A DNA stretch of 52,082 nucleotides, from contig CACJTU010000008.1 in NCBI GenBank assembly GCA_902596375.1, forward strand, positions 1 through 52,082, written 5' to 3'. A model generated the notes under the pieces. The model made no database searches and was not told the origin of the DNA. It worked only from the letters and a program-made list of their open reading frames with translations. Source of the stretch: an uncultured Pelagibacteraceae bacterium. Its GTDB lineage: Bacteria; Pseudomonadota; Alphaproteobacteria; Pelagibacterales; Pelagibacteraceae. Made by a program: the position numbers and the translations under genes. This document shows, piece after piece, positions 1 to 9,218 of the stretch (its first letter is position 1; each line of letters opens with the position of its first letter).

Positions 1-1135
1 TAGTTGTTTTATTGTGAATTAACTTGTCTATAGCTCTTTGTATTTTTTCTTCTGTTTCTGAATCTAATGATGATGTGGCCTCATCAAGCAGTATTATTCT
101 GCTTTTTTTCAGAAACGCTCTAGCAATAGACAGTCTTTGTCTTTCTCCTCCAGATAATTTAACACCATTTTCACCAATTTTTGTTTCAAACCCTTTTTCA
201 AGTTTATTAATAAAGTCATCACACATTGAAAGTTTTGCAGCCTCATAAATATCCTCATTTGATGCATCTGGTTGTGCATACTTTATATTATTAAGAACTG
301 TATCATCAAATAAAGTAGTATTTTGATCAACAATAGATATTTGTCTTCTTAAAGAGTGTAAATTGATACTTGATATGTTTTCATTATCGACTTTTACTTC
401 TCCACTAGTTGGATTGTAAATTCTAGGTATCATATTCAAAAGAGTTGATTTTCCTGACCCACTATGACCAACAAGTGCAGTCATTTTTCCACCATTTATT
501 TTAATTGAGATATTTTTTAAAACTTGGTTTTCTAAATTTGACTTATATATAAAATTAACTTTGTCGAATTCAATATCGCCATTAGTTAATTTAAGATTTT
601 TGCTCTCTTTGTTTAAATTAATTTCATTCTTTGTATCTATGATTGGAAGTATTCTTCTTGCAGCTGATAAGCCTTGTCCTATCGAAACATTAACCTTTGT
701 TAATGATTTTACAGGTTGATAAGCCAACATCATTGCTGCAAGAAATGAAAAAAAATTATTGATACTTAACTCTTCATTAATTATCAAATGACCAGAATAA
801 AAGATAAGTAATGCAATCATAAAACCAGTTAAAACCTCCATGATAGGAGCTGACCTAAGGTAAACGGTGGCAATTTTAATAGATTTTTCTTTAAGCTGGT
901 TTACATATTCCTCAGATCTCTCGTTTTCAAATTTTTCTCTTTGAAAAATTTTAATAATCTTATGATTTTTAAATAGATCTACCAAATATCTATTTAAGTT
1001 TCCTGACTTTTCTTGAGCTTCAGTTGTGACTTTGCCCATTCTTCTACCTAGTTTCCTTGCAGTGATTGAAGCTAGAGGTATCATAATGATCGCAATTAAA
1101 GATAACTTCCAGTTTTGAAAGAACATCACCAACAT
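1..1135 (-). CDS. msbA: MsbA-type lipid A/phospholipid ABC exporter, fragment lacking both ends
   Basis: The reverse frame is open from the left edge to about 1135. It reads as the second half of a transmembrane domain followed by an ABC ATPase domain. A Walker A (GHSGSGKST) lies near 445-475, the signature LSGGERQRLSIARA near 120-160, and Walker B with D-loop (ILLDEATSSLDSET) near 60-110. The order of membrane domain then ATPase in one chain is that of MsbA-like exporters, which flip lipid A-core across the inner membrane. The 3' end runs off the window. The 5' end is missing: similarity stops near an internal Met (GLMLVMFFQNW) at about 1135, where an acyltransferase fragment begins on the other strand. 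MsbA is preferred over a general multidrug exporter because of the lipid A neighbours. Confidence 0.8.
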   Translation of the reverse strand, partial: MLVMFFQNWKLSLIAIIMIPLASITARKLGRRMGKVTTEAQEKSGNLNRYLVDLFKNHKIIKIFQREKFENERSEEYVNQLKEKSIKIATVYLRSAPIMEVLTGFMIALLIFYSGHLIINEELSINNFFSFLAAMMLAYQPVKSLTKVNVSIGQGLSAARRILPIIDTKNEINLNKESKNLKLTNGDIEFDKVNFIYKSNLENQVLKNISIKINGGKMTALVGHSGSGKSTLLNMIPRIYNPTSGEVKVDNENISSINLHSLRRQISIVDQNTTLFDDTVLNNIKYAQPDASNEDIYEAAKLSMCDDFINKLEKGFETKIGENGVKLSGGERQRLSIARAFLKKSRIILLDEATSSLDSETEEKIQRAIDKLIHNKTT

Positions 1136-1166
1136 AAGACCAAATAATCCATATCTCAATAAAACT

Positions 1167-1565
1167 ATGGAAGAGATAAGAATAAAATATATCTGTAAAA
1201 AACAGATTAAAAAAGGAAGAGCCGGAACAAGAGAAATAATTAAAAATTTGAATAAAGGAACTTCTATCGCACTAATGATTGATCAAAGAGTACGAGAGGG
1301 TGTAAAAGTACCATTTTTTAAACATCTAGCTACCACTACCACCATTCCAGCACAATTAATCAAAAAATATAATTGTGATTTGGTGCCTATATATATTGAA
1401 AGAGATAAATTAAATCATTTTAAAATGTATGTTTCCGAGCCAATTAAGATAAATAAAACTAAAAATATTTCTGAAATTACTACACACCTTAATAAAATTC
1501 TTGAAAAAATGATTAGAAAAAATATCGACCAATGGATCTGGACGCATGATCGTTGGAAAGATTAA
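1167..1565 (+). CDS. lpxL: LpxL/HtrB-type lipid A acyltransferase, C-terminal fragment
   Basis: This is the C-terminal part of a lysophospholipid acyltransferase-fold enzyme that adds a secondary acyl chain to lipid A. Visible blocks are KGRAGTREII, ALMIDQRVREGVKVPFF (the family's substrate-binding stretch) and the terminal WIWTHDRWK. Full-length members are close to 300 residues; only 132 follow the first in-frame ATG. The catalytic HxxxxD motif and the N-terminal membrane anchor are absent. Family-like residues continue upstream of the ATG in the same frame (IRPNNPYLNK, from about 1134) and then stop at the join with the msbA fragment; an in-frame TGA lies at 1116-1118. The start is therefore not the natural one. 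It ends with a 4-base overlap with the convergent DUF2093 gene. Confidence 0.8.
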   Translation: MEEIRIKYICKKQIKKGRAGTREIIKNLNKGTSIALMIDQRVREGVKVPFFKHLATTTTIPAQLIKKYNCDLVPIYIERDKLNHFKMYVSEPIKINKTKNISEITTHLNKILEKMIRKNIDQWIWTHDRWKD

Positions 1566-1765
1566 ACTTTTTTTTGATTAATTTTCTCTCGATATATTGA
1601 AGCTTCAACATAAGAAAAATAAGGTTCTTGCGTGTCAACATTCCAGTAATTTAAATTTTCTAATAAAATTTTTTTACCAGACACAGCACAAATAACATGA
1701 TCGCCCTCTTCAATTATATTAAAATTATTTGGAAGATATTTTAATTTAGCTAACTTATTTTTCAT
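1562..1765 (-). CDS. DUF2093 family small protein
   Basis: This 67-residue protein has the pattern of the alphaproteobacterial DUF2093 family: A(K/R)LKYLP near the start, then GDHVICAVSGKKILLENLNYWNVDTQEPY and a short tail with ASIYR. Members are about 65-75 residues and have no established function. From general knowledge of the group they are often found near lipid A genes such as lpxK and waaA, which fits the lipid A fragments beside it. It has one Cys and no membrane segment or signal peptide. It starts 23 bases from the divergent purD start, so the two must share a very short promoter region. Confidence 0.75.
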   Translation of the reverse strand: MKNKLAKLKYLPNNFNIIEEGDHVICAVSGKKILLENLNYWNVDTQEPYFSYVEASIYREKINQKKV

Positions 1766-1788
1766 TTATAAGATATATAAATAATTAT

Positions 1789-3054
1789 ATGAAAATTGCA
1801 ATTCTTGGAAGTGGTGGTAGAGAACATGCATTAGCTTTTTCAATTTCAAATTCTAAACAAACAAAAGAAATTTATTGTATACCAGGAAATGCTGGCACGT
1901 CTAAAATAGCTCAAAATATTTCGATCGATTTAAATGATTTTAAAAAAATTTATAAGTTTTTAAATAAAAAAAAAATCGATTTAGTGGTTGTAGGTCCTGA
2001 AGAACCACTAGTAAATGGGATTGTTGATTATTTAGAAAAATTAAATATAAAAGTTTTTGGACCAAACAAACTTGCATCACAATTAGAGGGATCAAAAATC
2101 TTTACAAAAAAAATTTGTAAAAAATATAATATACCAACTGCATCGTTTGGGGTTTTCAAAAATCAGGAGGAATCAAATAAATATATTGAAACAGCAAAAC
2201 ATCCTCTTGTAATTAAAGCAGATAATTTAGCTGCTGGGAAAGGCGTTTATATTTGTAAAAATAAAGATGAGTCTTTTTCAGCTGTTAAAGAAATATTTGG
2301 TGGGAAATTTGGTGATGCAAAAAATATTCTCTTTGAGGAATTTCTAGAAGGTGAAGAAATGAGCTATTTTATTATAACTGATGGAATTACTATTAAAAAT
2401 TTTGGTTCCGCTCAAGACCACAAGAGAGTTGGTGAAGGAGATACAGGTAAAAATACTGGTGGAATGGGTGCATATTCTCCGTCACGATTAATGAATGAAG
2501 ACTTAGAAAAAAAAATCTTAAAAAAAATAATAAAACCTACATTAAAAGGTATTGCTGAGCTAGGAACTAAGTACAAAGGTTTTTTATATGCAGGTTTAAT
2601 GATTGTAAATAATGAACCTTACCTAATTGAATATAATGTTCGAATGGGTGATCCTGAGTGTCAAACTATAGTTCCAAAATTAAATACAGACATAGTTGAT
2701 ATAATTTTATCATGTGTAAATGAAAAATTAGAAGAAATAAATATCTTATGGAATAATAAAAAAAGCATTTGTGTTGTTTTATGCTCGAAAGGATACCCAG
2801 AAGTGTATAAGAAAAATGTTGAGATTAAAAATTTTAATAAATTAATTTTAGATAATAATAATTATTTATTTCATGCAGGAACGAAAAATGAAAATAATCA
2901 AATTTTAGCTATTGGTGGAAGAGTATTAAATTTTGTTTCTCTATCAGATGATTTCTTTGAAGGAAGGAAAAATATTCACTCTAATATAGAGCTTCTTAAT
3001 TGGAATGAAGGCTTCTTCAGAAAAGATATTGCATTCAAAGTTATTAAAAAATGA
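1789..3054 (+). CDS. purD: Phosphoribosylamine-glycine ligase (GAR synthetase)
   Basis: The enzyme joins glycine to 5-phosphoribosylamine with ATP, the second step of de novo purine synthesis, in the cytoplasm. The 421 residues match the usual length of about 420-430. Visible are the N-terminal GSGGREHALA block (residues 7-16), an ATP-grasp core with KADNLAAGKGV near residue 145, DHKRVGEGDTGKNTGGMGAY, and the metal-binding EYNVRMGDPECQ near residue 285. The start ATG is directly preceded by an AT-rich promoter-like stretch with no clear Shine-Dalgarno. The stop overlaps the rsmD start by 4 bases, so the two are probably cotranscribed. Confidence 0.95.
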   Translation: MKIAILGSGGREHALAFSISNSKQTKEIYCIPGNAGTSKIAQNISIDLNDFKKIYKFLNKKKIDLVVVGPEEPLVNGIVDYLEKLNIKVFGPNKLASQLEGSKIFTKKICKKYNIPTASFGVFKNQEESNKYIETAKHPLVIKADNLAAGKGVYICKNKDESFSAVKEIFGGKFGDAKNILFEEFLEGEEMSYFIITDGITIKNFGSAQDHKRVGEGDTGKNTGGMGAYSPSRLMNEDLEKKILKKIIKPTLKGIAELGTKYKGFLYAGLMIVNNEPYLIEYNVRMGDPECQTIVPKLNTDIVDIILSCVNEKLEEINILWNNKKSICVVLCSKGYPEVYKKNVEIKNFNKLILDNNNYLFHAGTKNENNQILAIGGRVLNFVSLSDDFFEGRKNIHSNIELLNWNEGFFRKDIAFKVIKK

Positions 3055-3614
3055 GAATTATTTCAGGTAAATTTAAAGGAAAAAAAATTATTCAACCTAA
3101 AGATATTCAAACAAGACCTTTAAAAGATTTAACAAAGGAATCAATATTTAATATTATTAAACATTCCAAAAAATTTTCGATAAACTTGAAAGAATCTGAA
3201 ATATTAGATCTTTTTTCTGGGACTGGCTCGTTTGGAATAGAATGCTTATCAAGAGAAGCAAAATTTGTAACATTTGTTGAAAATTATTTAGGAATTTTAC
3301 CTATATTAAAAAAAAATTTATCCAGTTTAAAACTTACTAATAATTATCAAATAATAGAAAAAGATATTTTTTCTAATTTTAATTTTCAAAATTTTGAAAA
3401 CAAATTTGATATAATTTTCCTAGATCCTCCATATAAAGAAAAAAATTTAGAAATCCTAATTAGCTCAATCATTACAAACAAAATTTTAAAAAAAAATGGT
3501 ATTATAATTATACATAGACATAACAAGGAAAATGATAATCTGACAAATCAATTAAAAATAATTGAAGAAAAAAAATATGGAATTTCAAAAATTATTTTTG
3601 GCTCATACTATTAA
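3051..3614 (+). CDS. rsmD: 16S rRNA (guanine(966)-N2)-methyltransferase
   Basis: RsmD methylates G966 of 16S rRNA in the assembling 30S subunit using S-adenosylmethionine. The 187 residues show the family opening MRIISGKFKGKK and TRPLKDLTKESIFNI, the AdoMet-binding LDLFSGTGSFGIE (about residues 52-64) and the N-methyltransferase DPPY motif at residues 125-128. It is coupled to purD by an ATGA overlap and converges on pgi with another 4-base overlap at its stop. Confidence 0.92.
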   Translation: MRIISGKFKGKKIIQPKDIQTRPLKDLTKESIFNIIKHSKKFSINLKESEILDLFSGTGSFGIECLSREAKFVTFVENYLGILPILKKNLSSLKLTNNYQIIEKDIFSNFNFQNFENKFDIIFLDPPYKEKNLEILISSIITNKILKKNGIIIIHRHNKENDNLTNQLKIIEEKKYGISKIIFGSYY

Positions 3615-4765
3615 GTTAAAATTTTTTTGGTTTCATTCTTTATTAATTCAACAGCAGGCTGATTAAAAGGATTTATTTTTAAAGCTCTTCCAATCAAAAT
3701 TGTTTCAAGTATAAAAAAACAAAATAGTTCACCTAAAGTTTTTTCATCTCTATAATTTATCTCAAAACTTCTAAATGGAATTTTTTTTCTTTTAAATACA
3801 TTTTCTGTAGCTTTTTTTTGAGCAAAAATAATTTCATCTAATTTTTTATTTCTAAGATAATTATGCTCAGGCAAAATAATAGAATTTTTCAAACTTAGAG
3901 ATTTCTTCTCTTTCACATAAAAAAAAGTAAAAAAATTGTTTTTAAAACCATCTAAATATAATTGCATCACACTATGATTATCTTTTGGCATAGTTGATAC
4001 TATTGGCAAAACTCCCAAACCTTTCTTTCCTAGACTTTCAGCAACTAATTGCTGATACCAATTAAATAAATTGGTAGATTTCTCATCATAATTAATAATA
4101 ACTGAATTAAATTTTTTTTTTTTTTGAAAAAATAGAATAGCTTGAACATTTTTAATTAAATGATTTAAAAATCTTTTATTTTTTATTAAATTATTAAACT
4201 GTTTAAATTTATTTGAACTCAATCCCATTAATTCAGCAGGTAACATTCCAACTTCAGATAATACTGAATATCTACCTCCTATATAATTATTATGATGAAC
4301 AATTTCAGATTTTAATTTTTGAGCCAAAATATGCAAATAGCTCTTTTTATTTTCTGTAATAAAAATATTCTCTTGTTTTTTTTTTACAAATATATTCGTA
4401 TTAACAATTGTTTCAGTTGTATTACCAGATTTAGAAACTATTAAATTTAGGAAGTTATGAGTGTTTTGTTTTTTGGTAAATGATTTTAAGTTATTTATAA
4501 AATAAAATTTTTTTTTTATTTTATGTTTCAAAAAATCATATATTGCCTGAGTTCCTAATATTGATCCTCCCATACCAAAGATACGCACATTTGAAAATTT
4601 CTTATATTTGTGAATTAATTTTTTTTTATAACTAAATTTATAGTTTTTTTTTAAAGAGTTTATTAACTCATTGTTTAAATTTAGAAGATAATTAATATCT
4701 TTTTTAATTACTTTAGAATTGTTTTTTACTTGAAAATTTTTAAAGTTAATTCTGGGAGTAAGCAT
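3611..4765 (-). CDS. pgi: Glucose-6-phosphate isomerase
   Basis: The enzyme interconverts glucose 6-phosphate and fructose 6-phosphate. The chain carries the SIS-domain phosphate-binding run IVSKSGNTTETI, the PGI signature region GGRYSVLSEVGMLPAELMG, and C-terminal PFNQPAVELIKNETKKIL. It has 384 residues, much shorter than the 549-residue enterobacterial enzyme, but the signatures are complete and both ends look natural, so it reads as a compact form rather than a truncation. It is the last gene of a six-gene reverse operon; its ATG shares one base with the stop of the upstream lipoprotein gene (TAATG). Confidence 0.9.
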   Translation of the reverse strand: MLTPRINFKNFQVKNNSKVIKKDINYLLNLNNELINSLKKNYKFSYKKKLIHKYKKFSNVRIFGMGGSILGTQAIYDFLKHKIKKKFYFINNLKSFTKKQNTHNFLNLIVSKSGNTTETIVNTNIFVKKKQENIFITENKKSYLHILAQKLKSEIVHHNNYIGGRYSVLSEVGMLPAELMGLSSNKFKQFNNLIKNKRFLNHLIKNVQAILFFQKKKKFNSVIINYDEKSTNLFNWYQQLVAESLGKKGLGVLPIVSTMPKDNHSVMQLYLDGFKNNFFTFFYVKEKKSLSLKNSIILPEHNYLRNKKLDEIIFAQKKATENVFKRKKIPFRSFEINYRDEKTLGELFCFFILETILIGRALKINPFNQPAVELIKNETKKILT

Positions 4766-5073
4766 TAATTGCTTTTAATTTTATCTAAAACTAATTCTTC
4801 TAAACTACTATTACTATTAGATTTTTTTGTTTCATTTTTGTTATCTTTAATCATCTTTTCAATACTTGATTCCTTTTCGATTTCTTCGTTATTTGTTTCA
4901 AGCGGAGTTGGTAGTTGGTCATAATCTGGTGGTAATTTTAAAGGAGACTTTTTCTCGACTAAAAATTCATCACTTTTATTTTGTTTTGGAGATTTAAATC
5001 CTTCGCTTAAAACACCACAGGAAGATGTAAGACCAAATATAGCAATTATGAGAAAAAATTTGAATTTTTTCAT
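4765..5073 (-). CDS. Small outer-membrane lipoprotein, DUF3035-like
   Basis: The 102-residue protein begins with a lipoprotein signal peptide (MKKFKFFLIIAIFG, lipobox LTSSC, Cys about residue 19). Then comes a short block, DEFLVEKKSPLKLPPDYDQLPTP, which resembles the alphaproteobacterial DUF3035 family whose genes also follow lspA. Some databases call this family a BAM-complex subunit (BamF); I recall that naming but cannot check it here. The C-terminal half is charged and low in complexity. It lies between lspA, which processes lipoproteins, and pgi, separated by 4 and -1 bases. Confidence 0.65.
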   Translation of the reverse strand: MKKFKFFLIIAIFGLTSSCGVLSEGFKSPKQNKSDEFLVEKKSPLKLPPDYDQLPTPLETNNEEIEKESSIEKMIKDNKNETKKSNSNSSLEELVLDKIKSN

Positions 5074-5077
5074 GACT

Positions 5078-5569
5078 TTAATTTATCCCTTTATTATCTA
5101 CAAATTCTAGGTAAATCAAAAAAATTACACCCACTGTTATAAATATATCTGAAACATTAAAAATAAACCAATGAAAATTCCCTACATGAAAATCAATAAA
5201 GTCTGGAACAGCCTTGTAAAAAATTCTATCAAATAAATTACCTATTGCTCCGCCAAAAACCATCAGTAAAGCATATTTTTTTAAACCTTCAGCTTTAATT
5301 AAAAAAAACAAAATTATCAGAATAATTATTAAGATAATTACTGTTAAAATATTATATAAATTATCCTGATAAAATGAAAATAATCCAAAAGCAATGCCTT
5401 CATTCCAGATTAAATAAATATTTAAAAATTTGGATGTAAAAATTTCTGAGTTAAAATTTTTTTTATATAAGTATATAACATATAATTTAGAAATTCTGTC
5501 CAATGAAAAAATTGTTACAATTACAAATAAATTAATTAAAAAATTTTTACTTAATTTTTTTATTTTCAT
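5078..5569 (-). CDS. lspA: Lipoprotein signal peptidase (signal peptidase II)
   Basis: LspA cleaves signal peptides of diacylglyceryl-modified prolipoproteins in the inner membrane. Four hydrophobic segments are visible. The catalytic aspartates sit in GGAIGNLFDRIFYKAVPDFIDF and FNVSDIFITVG, matching the conserved GN..DR and FNxAD boxes. An upstream ATG at 5587 is possible, but the start at 5569 gives an ATGA overlap with the ileS stop and a normal family N-terminus (MKIKKLSKN), leaving 163 residues. Confidence 0.93.
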   Translation of the reverse strand: MKIKKLSKNFLINLFVIVTIFSLDRISKLYVIYLYKKNFNSEIFTSKFLNIYLIWNEGIAFGLFSFYQDNLYNILTVIILIIILIILFFLIKAEGLKKYALLMVFGGAIGNLFDRIFYKAVPDFIDFHVGNFHWFIFNVSDIFITVGVIFLIYLEFVDNKGIN

Positions 5570-8298
5570 TGTTGTTGCATTGTACAATTATCTCTATTGC
5601 AAGCTGACTCTTTAATTTTCCAGCAAGTAGAACATTTTGATCCCTTCGCTTTTGTAGTAATTGCAGATGTATCAATACCATTTTCATAAATTACTTCTGC
5701 TTTTGAAGTTATGCAGAGTTCTGAAAAATCAACATTATCAGTAAGAATTTTTAATTTTTGATCAATATTAATTTTTAACTCCGCCTCTAGACTTGAGCCA
5801 ATTTCTTTACTGGCTCTCTTTTCTTCAATACTTATATTGCAAATATTTCTAATTTTTATTAATTCCAACCATTTTTCATTTAGTTTTTCATTTTGAAATT
5901 TTTTCGGAAATTCTAAAAATTTTTCTAAATGTATACTTTTTTTATTATTAAATAATAATCTAAAAATTTCTTCGGTGGTAAAAGATAAAATTGGGGCAAA
6001 CCATTTTAACAAGGTATTTAAAATAATATTTAGTAAAATAATTGTAGATTTTCGTTTCTTAGATTTTATAGGGTCACAGTAAAGACAATCTTTTCTAATA
6101 TCAAAATAAAATGCAGATAAATCAACAGTACAAAAATTTAATAATTCTTTATATAGATTGTGGAAATCGTAGTTTTTAAAATATTTTTTAAACTTTTGAT
6201 CTAAAACAAATATTTTATGCAACATAATCTGTTCCAATTCAGGTAAATCTGTAATTTCAAGCTGTTCGAAATCTATTTTTTCAAAATTGTCATTAATATT
6301 TCCAAGCAAATATCGAAAAGTATTTCTAATTTTTCTATATGAATCTGCGTGCTGATCTAAAATAGAATAATCTATTCTCAAATCCTCAGCATAATTTGAT
6401 GATGCAACCCATATTCTTAAAATATCAGCTCCATATTTTTTTAAAATATCCTCAGGAGCTATTACATTTCCTAACGATTTTGACATCTTAAGGCCTTTGC
6501 CATCGACTACAAAACCATGTGATAAAATTGATTCAAATGGTGCCCTCCCCCGTGTCCCACAAGATTCAAGCAGAGAAGAGTGGAACCAACCTCTATGTTG
6601 ATCTGATCCCTCTAAATACATTGATGCTGGCCATTTTAAATCTTCTCTTTTCTCTAATACGAACGAATGAGTAGATCCGCTATCAAACCAAACCTCAACA
6701 ATATCACTTAATTTTTCATATTCAGAAGCTTCATATTTTGCACCTAAAAATCTTTGAGGATCATCTGAAAACCAACAATCAGATCCCTCTTTCTCATAAA
6801 TAGATGCAATATTTTCTGTAACCTCATCGTCAACTAAAATTTCTTTTGTTTTTTTGTTCACAAATATTGGGAGAGGTACACCCCAAACTCTTTGTCTTGA
6901 AACACACCAATCAGGTCTTGTTTCTATCATTGATTTTAATCTCTCTTTACCTTTGCTTGGATAAAAAGTAGTCTCATCAATAGCCTTTAATGCTTTATTT
7001 CTTAATTCGTGACTTTCCATTGAAATAAACCATTGTGGTGTAGCTCTATGAACAAGTGGAGCCTTTGATCTCCATGAATGTGGATATGAATGAACTAATT
7101 CGCCATTAAATAATAAATTTTTTTGTTCTTTGAGTTTTTCAATTACTATAGGATTTGCTTTAAAAATATGAATTCCTTCAAATAATTTCACGTTGCTTGT
7201 ATATTTTCCATCCCCATCAACTGTTTCTATTGCTTTGATACCGTTATTTAAACAAAGGTTAAAGTCATCAGGTCCGTGACTAGGTGCACAGTGAACTATT
7301 CCAGTTCCTTGCTCAGTAGTTACAAATCTAGCCTCAAGCATTGGGATATCATAATTATAGCCAAGATTTAAAAAAGGGTGACTACAAATAGTATTATTAA
7401 ATTCTTTTCCCTTAAAGGAATGAATTTTTTTATAATTTTTTAGTCCGCACTCTTTAACAACTGATTCTAGCAGAGCGTTTGCAATAACAATTTTTCTATT
7501 TTTAAAATCACCTTCGTCATTTATTTCTAATATTATATAATCAAGAGACTCGTTATATGCTAAAGCTTTATTGGCTGGTATTGTCCAAGGAGTCGTTGTC
7601 CAAATAACTATTTCACTTCCAGCTAAATCTTTTAAATCAGATGATTTAACTTTGAATGACGTATAAATTGTATCTGATTTATGATCCTGGTATTCTACCT
7701 CAGCATCTGCAAGTGCAGTCTTCTCAACTGTTGACCATAAAACTGGTTTGAAGCCTCTATAAAGACTTCCCTCCTTTAAAAATTTACCAAGCTCTCTAAC
7801 TATCTGTGCTTCTGCTCCAAAACTCATCGTAGAGTAATAATTTTCCCAATCCCCCACAACACCCAATCTTTTAAATTGGCTTTTGTGAACTTCAATCCAC
7901 TTCTCAGCAAATGCTCTACATTCTTTTCTAAACTCAACTATCGGAACATCGTTTTTGTTTTTTTTATTTTTTTTATATTGTTCTTCAATTTTCCACTCAA
8001 TAGGCAAGCCATGACAATCCCAACCTGGAACATAAATCGAGTCTTTTCCGTCCATTTGATGAAATTTTACAATTATATCTTTAAGAATTTTATTAAGAGC
8101 CGTTCCCATATGGATATTTCCATTGGCATATGGAGGTCCATCATGCAGAACAAATTTTTCTCTTCCTTGACTTCCTTTTCTCAACTCTTCGTAAAGATTT
8201 ATTTTTTTCCAATATTCAAGAGTTTCTGGCTCTCTAATAGGCAAGTTAGCTTTCATAGAAAAAGCAGTTTTTGGCAGATTTATTTGTGATTTAGTCAT
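5566..8298 (-). CDS. ileS: Isoleucyl-tRNA synthetase
   Basis: This class I synthetase charges tRNA-Ile. The 910 residues show the HIGH-type motif as GPPYANGNIHMGTALNK, the editing-domain regions WTTTPWTIPANKAL and GTGIVHCAPSHGPDD, and the KMSKS loop as GLKMSKSLGNVIAPEDI. The C-terminal zinc finger is reduced and irregular: CSTCW followed by CNRDNC, instead of two regular CxxC pairs. It overlaps ribF upstream and lspA downstream by 4 bases each. The ribF-ileS-lspA order is common in proteobacteria. Confidence 0.97.
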   Translation of the reverse strand: MTKSQINLPKTAFSMKANLPIREPETLEYWKKINLYEELRKGSQGREKFVLHDGPPYANGNIHMGTALNKILKDIIVKFHQMDGKDSIYVPGWDCHGLPIEWKIEEQYKKNKKNKNDVPIVEFRKECRAFAEKWIEVHKSQFKRLGVVGDWENYYSTMSFGAEAQIVRELGKFLKEGSLYRGFKPVLWSTVEKTALADAEVEYQDHKSDTIYTSFKVKSSDLKDLAGSEIVIWTTTPWTIPANKALAYNESLDYIILEINDEGDFKNRKIVIANALLESVVKECGLKNYKKIHSFKGKEFNNTICSHPFLNLGYNYDIPMLEARFVTTEQGTGIVHCAPSHGPDDFNLCLNNGIKAIETVDGDGKYTSNVKLFEGIHIFKANPIVIEKLKEQKNLLFNGELVHSYPHSWRSKAPLVHRATPQWFISMESHELRNKALKAIDETTFYPSKGKERLKSMIETRPDWCVSRQRVWGVPLPIFVNKKTKEILVDDEVTENIASIYEKEGSDCWFSDDPQRFLGAKYEASEYEKLSDIVEVWFDSGSTHSFVLEKREDLKWPASMYLEGSDQHRGWFHSSLLESCGTRGRAPFESILSHGFVVDGKGLKMSKSLGNVIAPEDILKKYGADILRIWVASSNYAEDLRIDYSILDQHADSYRKIRNTFRYLLGNINDNFEKIDFEQLEITDLPELEQIMLHKIFVLDQKFKKYFKNYDFHNLYKELLNFCTVDLSAFYFDIRKDCLYCDPIKSKKRKSTIILLNIILNTLLKWFAPILSFTTEEIFRLLFNNKKSIHLEKFLEFPKKFQNEKLNEKWLELIKIRNICNISIEEKRASKEIGSSLEAELKINIDQKLKILTDNVDFSELCITSKAEVIYENGIDTSAITTKAKGSKCSTCWKIKESACNRDNCTMQQQ

Positions 8299-9218
8299 TT
8301 AGTATTTTTTGCAATATTTAGATCTTTTTTAATTTGAGCTCTTAATTGATTAACATTCTTAAATTTTTTTTCTTTTCTTATAAACTTTAAAAACTCTACT
8401 GATAAAAGCTTATTGTAAAGATTTCCAGAAAAATTAAATAAATGAACTTCTAGTAATATTTTTTTTTGATTAAATGTTGGTCTATATCCAAGATTAGCAA
8501 TTCCTTGAAGATATTTGTTGCTATTTTTCCTCATAACCTTGACAGCATAGACTCCTGGTTTTGCTAGAACATAATCTTTAATATCTATATTGCACGTCGG
8601 AAAGCCAATTTTTTTTCCAACTTGTCTTCCCTTTTTGACAATTCCTTGTATCGTCCACTTTCTGTTTAAAAAATTATTGGCCTTAGCTAAAAAACCTTTT
8701 TCTAAAAGATTTCTTATTAAAGATGAGGAAACTATCTTTTTGTTTTTAATTAATGGTTCTGGTTTTATAACTTTGTAATTAAACGATCTCTCATGTTTTT
8801 TTAATAAATTAACATTTCCCTCTCTTCTATTACCAAATCTAAAATTGTTACTCACAAAAATAAATCTAGAGTTTAATTTTTTACTCAAAATTTGAATTAT
8901 AAAATCTAGAGCTTTAGTTTTTGAAAATTTTTTATCAAATTTTTTTGTAATAACAAAATCTACTTTTAAATTGCTAAGTAACTTTATTTTTTGATCAATA
9001 TTAGAAAGTCGAAAATTTTTTAATTTTTTATTAAAAAACATTTTTGGCATTGGATCAAAATTTACAACACCAATCTTTAAATTATATTTTTTCTTATATG
9101 ACTGTGCTAATTGAAATAATTTTTGATGTCCCAAATGTAAACCATCAAAATTACCAATTAAAATAATTGATCCTCTGTGTAATTTTTTAATATTAAAATT
9201 TTTATAATGTTTTACCAT
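8295..9218 (-). CDS. ribF: Bifunctional riboflavin kinase / FAD synthetase
   Basis: RibF phosphorylates riboflavin to FMN and adenylylates FMN to FAD. The N-terminal adenylyltransferase half has GNFDGLHLGHQKL (residues about 23-35) and SSSLIRNLL. The C-terminal kinase half has KKIGFPTCNI, where the usual PTAN is PTCN, then PGVYAVKV and LLEVHLFNF. Its 307 residues are normal for the family. The start overlaps the HAD phosphatase stop by 7 bases and the stop overlaps ileS by 4. Confidence 0.93.
   Translation of the reverse strand: MVKHYKNFNIKKLHRGSIILIGNFDGLHLGHQKLFQLAQSYKKKYNLKIGVVNFDPMPKMFFNKKLKNFRLSNIDQKIKLLSNLKVDFVITKKFDKKFSKTKALDFIIQILSKKLNSRFIFVSNNFRFGNRREGNVNLLKKHERSFNYKVIKPEPLIKNKKIVSSSLIRNLLEKGFLAKANNFLNRKWTIQGIVKKGRQVGKKIGFPTCNIDIKDYVLAKPGVYAVKVMRKNSNKYLQGIANLGYRPTFNQKKILLEVHLFNFSGNLYNKLLSVEFLKFIRKEKKFKNVNQLRAQIKKDLNIAKNTK

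Noticed and set aside
24-248. 74-residue forward frame at the left edge
   Set aside because: It is the shadow of the MsbA ATPase domain on the other strand.
3611-4765. Truncated or frameshifted pgi
   Set aside because: It is much shorter than the E. coli enzyme, but all signature regions are present in one frame and both ends fit the operon tightly, so it looks like a compact natural form.
7876-8289. 137-residue forward frame opposite the ileS start
   Set aside because: It overlaps the well-supported N-terminal catalytic region of IleS and has no recognisable features.
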